Assembly (NCBI GenBank): GCA_023474015.1
Contig: JAMCYN010000030.1
Span: 1 to 16,807, forward strand
Direction: 5' to 3'
Origin: Armatimonadota bacterium
Lineage (GTDB): Bacteria; Armatimonadota; UBA5829
Length of the DNA stretch: 16,807 bases
The notes beneath the pieces were generated by a model, which saw only the letters and a program-made list of their open reading frames with translations, searched no databases and was not told where the DNA came from. Shown piece after piece: positions 5,967 to 12,273 of the stretch. The position numbers were made by a program, and so were the translations under genes. Position 1 is the stretch's first letter. Each line of letters starts with the position of its first letter.

Positions 5967-7745
5967 GTGAGTCAACGGCAATCCCACCCGCCCGATTTGG
6001 TCAAGATGAACGATATTACGTGTGGCATGAGAGCCGATCCGACACTTTTCGCCCGAGTCAGCAGGCTTGTGGCGAGCAGCACTTCCATCGACGAGGTCCT
6101 CCAGAGGATACTCGAGGAGGCAGTCGCGGTTAGCGGAGCCGACAGAGGGTTCCTGGCGATAGCGGATCGCGACCGCGGCGACTTGGATGTCCGTTACACG
6201 GCCGGCTCCGGTTGGACCGAGGAGAAGCGTCTTGGGCGGCTGAAGGTCTCCGAGGAGACCGGACGCGGCATCACCAGCCACGTCGCCGCCACGGGCGTGC
6301 CGTACTGGTCCCCCGATGTCCTAAAGGACGCATACTACACAATGTTCTTCGAGGACGTGCGCAGCGAGTTGGCCGTTCCGCTTGTGGACAGCTACCAGCG
6401 CACCCGAGGGGTCATCAACCTCGAAAGCGTCGATTACAGCCGTTTTGACGAAACCCACGCCTGCACCGTGATGGGCCTGATGTATTTGGCAACCACGGCG
6501 GTGATGGTGTCGGACCATCGCGCCCGCGAGGAGGCGCTGGTGCAGATTGGCAAGGAGTTGAACCGCTTTTCGGATACCGGCGCGCTGCTGCAGAAGGTGA
6601 TTGATGTCGCCGCGGATGCGCTGAAGTTCGAGGACTGCTCGCTGTTTATGATCGATGTCGTCACCGACAAGCTCGTGCTTCGTGCTTCGAGGGGGCCGCT
6701 GTTGAGCCAGATCGGAGCGGCATCATACGAGCTTGGGGAGGGGCTGACCGGCTGGACCGCGAAGCACGGACAGGTCGTCAGGCTCACCGATCCGACTCGG
6801 GACCCCCGCTGGAAGGGGCTTTATCAGGAACTCCCGTCGCACGTCGTCGGCGCGTATATGTCGGTCCCGATCAGCATCCACAGGGGCGTGATCGGCGTGA
6901 TACGGGTCCAGCGCAAGAAGAGCCCGTATAAGTGGTTCCCGAACGATTTCACTGACGATGATGAGAAGATCCTCACCACCATCGCCGCGCAGCTTGGTAT
7001 CACCCTCGATAATAGGCGGTTGATCGATCAGCTTGTGAAGACCGAGCGGATGGCGGCGTGGGGAGAGATGTCGGCACGCTCGGCGCATATGATCGGGAAC
7101 AGGGTCTTTGCGATCAAGGGCGACATCAACGAGCTTGAGTATCTATTGCTGCACGGCAAGGTGGACCCCCAGGACGCGATGAAGCTCTCCGAAAGCATCA
7201 AGAAGGGCATATTCCTGCTGGAGGAGATTCTGAACGAGTTCAGGGAGTTCGTCAAGGCGACCCAGTTGGATATCGAGGATGTGGACCTTAACGATCTCAT
7301 CAGAGAGGCGATAGAAGAAGGCTTCCCCAAGCGGTCGCAGACCAAGCTGAACCTCAAACTCAAGGCCAGACTGCCCCGAGTCATGGCCGATCCGAAGAAG
7401 CTCAAGAGATGTTTCACGGAGCTAATGGAGAACTCGGTGAACTTCCTGCCGGACGGCGGCCAGATCACCGTGAGCACCTGCATCGCCGACGCTCGCGGGA
7501 AGGCATGGCTCAGGCCGGGTCAGCAGTCCGGGGACTATCTGCAGGTCAAGTTCGAGGACACCGGGCCGGGCGTAGATATGGCCATCAAGCCGAAGATATT
7601 CAATCCGTTTTACACCTCGCGGGCCAAGGGCATGGGCTTGGGGCTGTCGATTGTCAAAGGGATAGTCGACGCGCACGGCGGGGTGATATTTGAAAACGGC
7701 AGACCCGGCAAGGGCGCGCGGTTCAATATATTGCTGCCATACTAA
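5967..7745 (+). CDS. Soluble GAF-GAF sensor histidine kinase with an atypical H-box
   Basis: About 592 residues without membrane segments. Two GAF domains follow one another (roughly residues 30-185 and 195-355), the second with DPTRDPRWKG and SVPISIHRGVIGVIRVQR. The kinase part has an H-box MAAWGEMSARSAHMIGNRV, an N-box ELMENSVNFLP, a G1 box FEDTGPGVD and an F/G2 region NPFYTSRAKGMGLGLSIVKG. The phospho-acceptor His is present, but the usual acidic residue after it is Met and the usual N-P is N-R. The frame is open from 5880, but the promoter at 5920-5949 excludes that start. GTG 5967 has AGGCGG (5956-5961) at 5 bases; ATG 6006 is an alternative. The receiver gene at 8332 is its likely partner. 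Confidence 0.88.
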   Translation: MSQRQSHPPDLVKMNDITCGMRADPTLFARVSRLVASSTSIDEVLQRILEEAVAVSGADRGFLAIADRDRGDLDVRYTAGSGWTEEKRLGRLKVSEETGRGITSHVAATGVPYWSPDVLKDAYYTMFFEDVRSELAVPLVDSYQRTRGVINLESVDYSRFDETHACTVMGLMYLATTAVMVSDHRAREEALVQIGKELNRFSDTGALLQKVIDVAADALKFEDCSLFMIDVVTDKLVLRASRGPLLSQIGAASYELGEGLTGWTAKHGQVVRLTDPTRDPRWKGLYQELPSHVVGAYMSVPISIHRGVIGVIRVQRKKSPYKWFPNDFTDDDEKILTTIAAQLGITLDNRRLIDQLVKTERMAAWGEMSARSAHMIGNRVFAIKGDINELEYLLLHGKVDPQDAMKLSESIKKGIFLLEEILNEFREFVKATQLDIEDVDLNDLIREAIEEGFPKRSQTKLNLKLKARLPRVMADPKKLKRCFTELMENSVNFLPDGGQITVSTCIADARGKAWLRPGQQSGDYLQVKFEDTGPGVDMAIKPKIFNPFYTSRAKGMGLGLSIVKGIVDAHGGVIFENGRPGKGARFNILLPY

Positions 7746-7775
7746 CAGTGCGGTACGGTATCTGCGCTCTAAAGT

Positions 7776-8186
7776 TCATGTTCCGCCCGCCACTTCCCTC
7801 CAAAACACTCCTGGTCTCACTATCCTGGTGCGGTCTACGTGTCCGAGCTTCAGGAGATGGTCGTCGCTTGTGATCAGATAGTCCGCGTCCGCGGATGCCG
7901 CACATATCAGGAACTTTTGGTCCTCGGGGTCATCCGATCGGACATCGACCTCTGCCCACGGAGAGACCTGCTCAGCCCTGCCTATGAAGTTGCTCACTGT
8001 GGCTTTGTATTCGTCTCGCGCGCGGATGTTTCTCATAATTATCCAAAGCTCTCGTTCGACATCGGCGGTATAATACGCCTGGATATCCCCGGCGAGGCAG
8101 GCGGAGATGATCTTGGCCGATGCGCTGTGCCTGTTCCAATAGGCGGCGACAAATAGGTTAGTATCGAGCACTACCTTGAGCTTCAT
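7776..8186 (-). CDS. PIN-domain protein, orphan VapC-like toxin component
   Basis: A 136-residue PIN-domain ribonuclease candidate of the 'putative toxin component, PIN family' type. Conserved acidic residues are visible: D8 in VVLDTNLFV, E46 in VERELW, D89 in DDPEDQKFLICA and D108 in YLITSDDHLL. ATG 8186 is preferred; the frame can be extended to a TTG at 8195. Neither has a strong SD. No antitoxin-sized gene lies on either side on this strand, so it is an orphan in this window. It sits antisense between the kinase and the receiver gene, 30 bases from the kinase stop, suggesting insertion into a former kinase-regulator operon. Confidence 0.82.
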   Translation of the reverse strand: MKLKVVLDTNLFVAAYWNRHSASAKIISACLAGDIQAYYTADVERELWIIMRNIRARDEYKATVSNFIGRAEQVSPWAEVDVRSDDPEDQKFLICAASADADYLITSDDHLLKLGHVDRTRIVRPGVFWREVAGGT

Positions 8187-8240
8187 AACATACAAAGTGT
8201 AGGGCCTGGCGCTCTCCGTGTAAAGCCCAACTCCCTTCTA

Positions 8241-8268
8241 TTCCCTGTTCCCTGTTCCCTATTCCCTA
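8241..8268. repeat. Heptanucleotide tandem repeat, TTCCCTR x4
   Basis: Four consecutive 7-base units: TTCCCTG twice (8241-8254) and TTCCCTA twice (8255-8268). The array lies just upstream of the receiver gene's promoter, and its third unit falls where the -35 box would be. It is one of five period-7 arrays in the window and resembles the STRR class of heptanucleotide repeats known from cyanobacteria. Confidence 0.8.
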
Positions 8269-8274
8269 CTTGTA

Positions 8275-8283
8275 TGGTATAGT
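8275..8283 (+). promoter_or_regulatory. Extended -10 promoter of the receiver gene
   Basis: TGG followed by TATAGT (8278-8283) forms an extended -10 element about 50 bases upstream of the receiver start codon. The -35 position (8255-8260) is TTCCCT, part of the tandem heptads, so repeat number could alter promoter strength. Confidence 0.5.
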
Positions 8284-8331
8284 TTTACCTGGTGCTGAAC
8301 TCCCGATGGGCAATTTCTTGGAGGCAATCCG

Positions 8332-8760
8332 GTGTGTAATATACTCGTAATAGATGATGAAGAGGCTGTGCGCGTCGTTGTAAAGCGCAGGTTGGAGAGA
8401 GACGGCTATACGGTGGATACCGCCGAGAGCCAGGCGGCGGGGACCGATGCGATCATAGATCACAATCCGCCGTACGATATCGTAGTTACCGATATGGTGA
8501 TGGAATCCCCCACGAGCGGCCTTGAGATTTTGCAGACCGCGCTGACGACCGACGTGTTCACGGAGGTTATTGTGCTCACGGCCTATGGCAACGTCGGCAA
8601 CGCGGTCGAATGCATGAAGCGCGGGGCGTTCGATTACGTCGAGAAGAACATCCCCGGCGTCGACGTGTTCGAGATCCTTTCCATCAAGGTCGGCCAGGCC
8701 CTCGAAAGAAGAAAGACCTCGGTGGCGACCCTCAGGCGGCTGGAGCAATACGCGAAGTGA
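8332..8760 (+). CDS. Stand-alone response regulator receiver domain
   Basis: A 142-residue CheY-like receiver with no output domain. The acidic pocket is D8-D9 (ILVIDDEEA), the phospho-acceptor D54 (VVTDMVM), the switch T83 (VLTAYG) and K105 (DYVEKN). A helical tail follows (QALERRKTSVATLRRLEQY). The start is GTG with GGAGG (8320-8324) at 7 bases. The GAF-GAF kinase 590 bases upstream on the same strand is the natural partner, although a PIN gene lies between them on the other strand. Having no DNA-binding or enzymatic domain, it presumably acts by contact or within a phosphorelay. Confidence 0.92.
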   Translation: MCNILVIDDEEAVRVVVKRRLERDGYTVDTAESQAAGTDAIIDHNPPYDIVVTDMVMESPTSGLEILQTALTTDVFTEVIVLTAYGNVGNAVECMKRGAFDYVEKNIPGVDVFEILSIKVGQALERRKTSVATLRRLEQYAK

Positions 8761-8772
8761 GATGAGAAACGA

Positions 8773-8793
8773 GTGGAGAGTGGAGAGCGGAGA
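8773..8793. repeat. Heptanucleotide tandem repeat, GTGGAGA x3
   Basis: Three consecutive units, GTGGAGA, GTGGAGA and GCGGAGA, lie 12 bases after the receiver stop codon and are followed by a degenerate unit. With the TTCCCTR array upstream, the receiver gene is flanked on both sides by period-7 repeats. Confidence 0.7.
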
Positions 8794-8811
8794 GCCGGGA
8801 AGGGACTGTTG

Positions 8812-9132
8812 CTAGCGGTGATCGGATTCATAGAGGACCTTCCCGGTAGTTAAAATTTCGCGCATGAACCCGTCGCCCATCTCCAGCCTTTGCTTTACGC
8901 TCTCGGGGGTCCGGATTATCAGGTCCACCGGAAATAGCGGGCGGAGTTTGAGACGCATTTCAACAGACTTATAGACGGACTTGCCTTCGAAAGGCATAAT
9001 GATCAACAAATCGACATCCGAATCGACTGTCGGCGTGCCGTGCGCATAGGAGCCGAAGAGCACGACACGCTCCGGTCGATACTCTTCGACAATACGCCTG
9101 CTTAGTTCCTTTATGCTCTCCACGCTGACCAT
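8812..9132 (-). CDS. MNT-type nucleotidyltransferase, orphan
   Basis: A 106-residue nucleotidyltransferase of the small MNT (minimal nucleotidyltransferase) group. It carries the GSYAHG motif (27-32) followed by DSDVDLL with D39 and D41, and a third Asp in FPVDLI (D70), the three metal-binding acids of the family. Such proteins usually pair with a HEPN-domain toxin, which MntA-type members neutralise by nucleotidylation; no HEPN gene is visible here. It follows the inositol-monophosphatase-family gene on the same strand by 33 bases. No SD precedes the ATG. A TATAAT (minus strand, 9146-9141) lies 8 bases upstream, which would give a nearly leaderless mRNA. Confidence 0.85.
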   Translation of the reverse strand: MVSVESIKELSRRIVEEYRPERVVLFGSYAHGTPTVDSDVDLLIIMPFEGKSVYKSVEMRLKLRPLFPVDLIIRTPESVKQRLEMGDGFMREILTTGKVLYESDHR

Positions 9133-9165
9133 GATGATTGATTATACATCTTCATGCGCCGCGTT

Positions 9166-10095
9166 CTACCCCGGTTTCGCTATTCCTCGCTCGATCACAT
9201 CCATGAACCTCGCGTGCAGCTCCGGCGTGCAGGCGGCGACGATGGATTGGATGTTGTGTTCGGAACTATCCAGCAGCGCGACATTGTCCAGCGGGCGACC
9301 GTAGGCGTCGGTGAGGGTGCAGCCGGCTTCTTCGGCAATCAGGGCGGCGGCTGCGAAATCGTATGGGAATAGCCCGAGCGCCTGTCCATGCCCAGCCTCG
9401 ATGAATAACTCCCGCGCGCCCGTGATGTCTTTGAGAATGCGCCCGCCGGGGTCCGCGACCGCACTCAGTTGGCCGCTCACAAGCCTCGTGAGCGAGAACG
9501 CGGTGCTGTTCAGTATGAAGAACCCTCCCCTGACGCTCGACGCGTCGATTGCCTCGCCCAGGACGCGCGCGATCAGATGGGCGGGCCTGCCGGTGATCTC
9601 GGCTGACCACGCGGCCCGTTGGAGCTGATCCGTATCGCGCCTGCATGCCGGGATTTCAGCGCCGTTCAGCGATATTCTCGCCCCTCTGCCGCGCTCGGCG
9701 ATGAACGCCCGGTCTTCTTTTATCTCATGGATACATCCGGCGCGGACGTCCCGCATGCGCACGTTCGGCTTGTAGTCCGTCACCGCAACCGACACCACGC
9801 AGCACTCGAAGCCCGCGATAGCACCCCGGGAGCCGTCGATTGGGTCGATGATGAGAGTCGCCTCGGGGCTGCCGAACTCACGGAGACCGGCGTCCTCGGT
9901 GTAGTAGGCGACGTTGAGGCCGTTCGTTTGGATGTAGTCAACCACGGCTTCTTCGGCAAGGACATCGATATTGAACGTCGCGTCGCCGCTCGACGCCGTG
10001 CCGGTTACCTGCCGCGAATCGACCTTGCCCAGACGCGGGGCCACAATACCCCTTATGTGCGCCGCCAACCCGGCGGCGAGTTCAGCGTAATCCAC
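9166..10095 (-). CDS. Inositol monophosphatase family protein
   Basis: A 309-residue Mg2+-dependent phosphatase of the IMPase/FBPase/SuhB superfamily. The metal-binding residues are visible as E67-D68 (YYTEDAG), the DPIDGS signature (84-89; the Thr of the usual DPIDGT is Ser) and D246 (PYDFAAAALIAEEAG, replacing the usual WD). The GSTA-type segment reads NSTAFSL. Between it and D246 the loop is longer than in SuhB, with DPGGRILKDITGA and EAGHGQALG. The start is GTG with GGGAGG (minus strand, 10106-10101) at 5 bases. The substrate cannot be read from the sequence: inositol phosphate, another sugar phosphate or a nucleotide phosphate (CysQ-like) are all possible. It is probably co-transcribed with the nucleotidyltransferase downstream. 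Confidence 0.88.
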   Translation of the reverse strand: MDYAELAAGLAAHIRGIVAPRLGKVDSRQVTGTASSGDATFNIDVLAEEAVVDYIQTNGLNVAYYTEDAGLREFGSPEATLIIDPIDGSRGAIAGFECCVVSVAVTDYKPNVRMRDVRAGCIHEIKEDRAFIAERGRGARISLNGAEIPACRRDTDQLQRAAWSAEITGRPAHLIARVLGEAIDASSVRGGFFILNSTAFSLTRLVSGQLSAVADPGGRILKDITGARELFIEAGHGQALGLFPYDFAAAALIAEEAGCTLTDAYGRPLDNVALLDSSEHNIQSIVAACTPELHARFMDVIERGIAKPG

Positions 10096-10117
10096 TCGAG
10101 CCTCCCTGGGAAGAGAA

Positions 10118-10211
10118 GGGAAATGCAGAATGATGAATGCAGAATGCAGATTGACCTATGGTTAAGAGGTCCCTTCATTCTGCATTCTGCAATCTGCATT
10201 CTTCATTTCCC
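10118..10211. repeat. Heptad-repeat inverted element, copy A
   Basis: The left arm (10118-10157) is built of 7-base units: AATGCAG, AATGATG, AATGCAG, AATGCAG, ATTGACC. The right arm (10167-10211) holds the complementary series ATTCTGC, ATTCTGC, AATCTGC, ATTCTTC, ATTTCCC. The arms meet at GACCT/AGGTC around a 9-base loop, so the transcript could fold into a long imperfect hairpin. The element lies between the divergent IMPase-family and PAS-GGDEF-EAL genes. It shares 23 and 29 identical bases with copy B at 12181. Confidence 0.85.
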
Positions 10212-10318
10212 ATCTGTATTCCTGCCGCGCGTTGGGCCTTATGATCGGCTCGTCTTATGCCAATAATCTGGGTGACTGGCGTCTCACAGGCTTCCATCAC
10301 AGAAAATCGGAGCAAATT

Positions 10319-12178
10319 TTGACGTATCTTCTCCTTGGGCTTGTCACGTTGCTTATGTGCATCGCGTGTTTAAGGTTCGGGCCTATACACCGTGCCTGGG
10401 CTTGCATACGCTCGCGAATCCGCCGCTCGGAGATTGCCGCCCTTTCCGATGAGATCGACCGGCTCAGGGAATCCGAGGCCCGGCTGCTCGTGCAGACATC
10501 GGCCGTATGCGCCACCAGCGACCAGATAATCATCACGGATGCCAAAGGTCAGATCGAGTTCACCAATCCCGCCTTCGAGAAAGAGACCGGCTATGAACTG
10601 GAAGAGATAATCGGCAAGAACCCCCGGTTTCTGCGCTCCGGCAGTCAGGAGAAGGCGTTCTATGCGCTTATGTGGAAGACCATCCTCAACGGCCGGACCT
10701 GGCACGGCGAGATCACTAACCGCCGCAAGGACGGCTCCCAATATGTGGCCGAGACTACCATAACTCCAGTGAAAAACGAAGAGGGGCGCATTTACCGCTT
10801 TGTCGCGATTAACCGCAACATCACCGAGAAGAAAGTATTCGAGAAGCGGATGGACTACCTTGCCCACTATGACATTCTCACCGGGCTTCCCAACCGCCTG
10901 CTCATGGGCCATAAGCTGACTCAAACCCTCACCCAGGCCGCGCGTAACAATACCCAGGCCGCGGTGATGTTCCTGGACTTGGACGGCTTCAAGCTCGTTA
11001 ATGACACTATGGGGCACAAGGCCGGTGACGAACTGCTCAAACTGGTGGCGGAGCGCCTTACGAAGCGCTGCGGGGACAGCGGCATCGTGGGGCGCATGGG
11101 AGGCGATGAGTTTGTGATTGTGCTTCCTCACGTGGATTCGGCCGAGAGCGCGGCTATGTTTACGAGGCGGATATTGAAGTCGTTCTCGAAGCCGTTCGAT
11201 TTGCAGGAAGGCCAGACGCAAGTTTCAACCAGCGTCGGGATCAGTCTCTATCCCGAGCACGGCGTCGATGTGGAGGCACTGGTAAAGAATGCCGACGCCG
11301 CGATGTATCGCGCTAAAGAGCGCGGCAAGAACAGTTACTGCTTCTATGATGAGGCCCTCAGCGCGGCGGCCACGGAGAGGATTACTATGGAAGCCGCTCT
11401 CAAGGCCGCGATCGAGCGCGAGGAGTTTGTTGTCTACTATCAGCCGCGCGTCAACGTGGTCACCGGGGATATCCTTGGGGCCGAGGCGCTGATCCGGTGG
11501 CGACATCCCGAACTTGGCCTGGTGTTTCCCGACGAGTTCCTGCCCCTGGCCGAGGAGACCGGGCTGATCGTGCCCATAAGCGAGTGGGTGCTGCGGAAAG
11601 CATGTGTCCAGAACAAGGCGTGGCAGGATGCGGGGCTGCCTGCCATCGAGCTTGCGGTCAACGTGTCGGCTCGGCAGTTCCAGCGGAGGAGCACTCCGGC
11701 GACCATCAAGAGCGCGTTGGTCGAATCGGGCCTCGAACCCAAGTACCTCGAGCTCGAACTTACGGAGAACGCAGTAATGTCCAGCCCTGATGCGGCCGCG
11801 GCGGCGCTGGGTGCGATAAGGAAACTGGGGGTGCGCATCTCGATAGACGATTTCGGCACCGGCTCCTCATCGATCAGCTACCTTCGGCGGTTTCCAGTGG
11901 ATACGCTCAAGATCGACCGCTCGTTCATACGCGGTATCCCGGCCAACACGGACTCAGTGGCAATCACTCAGGCGGTCGTGGTGATGGCCCACAGCCTCAA
12001 CTTGACTGTCGTGGCGGAGGGTGTCGAGACACTGGAGCAGCTCAAGTATCTATTTGAGCTAGGCTGCGACCAGATGCAGGGCTACTTTATGAGCGCCGCC
12101 CTCCCCGCCGATCAGTTCGAGGAATTACTCAGGCGCCCAGCCAATTTTGGGGAAGACGAGTCGCGCGCAGCCGCGTGA
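10319..12178 (+). CDS. Membrane-anchored PAS-GGDEF-EAL cyclic-di-GMP enzyme
   Basis: A dual-domain c-di-GMP signalling protein: one N-terminal membrane helix (YLLLGLVTLLMCIACL), a short helical linker, a PAS domain (DQIIITDAKGQIEF to INRNITEKK), a diguanylate cyclase with an intact GGDEF (MGGDEF) and a phosphodiesterase with an intact EAL (GAEALIRW). EAL catalytic residues are present: NVSARQF, LELTENAV, IDDFGTG, LKIDRSFI, AEGVET and QGYF. Both activities are therefore possible. An RxxD lies upstream of GGDEF, but 7 rather than 5 residues away, so product inhibition at the I-site is uncertain. The frame opens earlier (TTG 10232, ATG 10241) without an SD. TTG 10319 has GGAG at 6 bases and places the helix at the N-terminus. 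Confidence 0.93.
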   Translation: MTYLLLGLVTLLMCIACLRFGPIHRAWACIRSRIRRSEIAALSDEIDRLRESEARLLVQTSAVCATSDQIIITDAKGQIEFTNPAFEKETGYELEEIIGKNPRFLRSGSQEKAFYALMWKTILNGRTWHGEITNRRKDGSQYVAETTITPVKNEEGRIYRFVAINRNITEKKVFEKRMDYLAHYDILTGLPNRLLMGHKLTQTLTQAARNNTQAAVMFLDLDGFKLVNDTMGHKAGDELLKLVAERLTKRCGDSGIVGRMGGDEFVIVLPHVDSAESAAMFTRRILKSFSKPFDLQEGQTQVSTSVGISLYPEHGVDVEALVKNADAAMYRAKERGKNSYCFYDEALSAAATERITMEAALKAAIEREEFVVYYQPRVNVVTGDILGAEALIRWRHPELGLVFPDEFLPLAEETGLIVPISEWVLRKACVQNKAWQDAGLPAIELAVNVSARQFQRRSTPATIKSALVESGLEPKYLELELTENAVMSSPDAAAAALGAIRKLGVRISIDDFGTGSSSISYLRRFPVDTLKIDRSFIRGIPANTDSVAITQAVVVMAHSLNLTVVAEGVETLEQLKYLFELGCDQMQGYFMSAALPADQFEELLRRPANFGEDESRAAA

Positions 12179-12180
12179 AG

Positions 12181-12273
12181 GGAATTGCAGATTGCAGAAT
12201 GCAGAATGCAGATTGACCTGTAATTGTGAGGTCCCTTCATTCTGCATTCTGCAATCATCAATCTGCAATCCTA
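12181..12273. repeat. Heptad-repeat inverted element, copy B
   Basis: The left arm (12181-12219) contains ATTGCAG, ATTGCAG, AATGCAG, AATGCAG, ATTGACC. The right arm (12229-12273) contains ATTCTGC, ATTCTGC, AATCATC, AATCTGC, AATCCTA. The arms join at GACCT/AGGTC with a 9-base loop. It fills the whole gap between the convergent EAL and ABC-exporter genes: it begins 2 bases after one stop codon, and its last unit contains the other. It may double as a bidirectional terminator, though no long T-run is present. Confidence 0.85.

Noticed and set aside
8241..8793. CRISPR array
   Set aside because: The repeats are contiguous 7-base units without spacers, and no cas genes are present.
9619..10266. 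215-codon open frame on the plus strand
   Set aside because: It is antisense to the IMPase-family gene and then runs through the heptad-repeat element; its composition is that of a shadow frame.
10370..11221. 283-codon open frame on the minus strand
   Set aside because: It lies entirely opposite the PAS-GGDEF coding sequence, whose domains are unambiguous.
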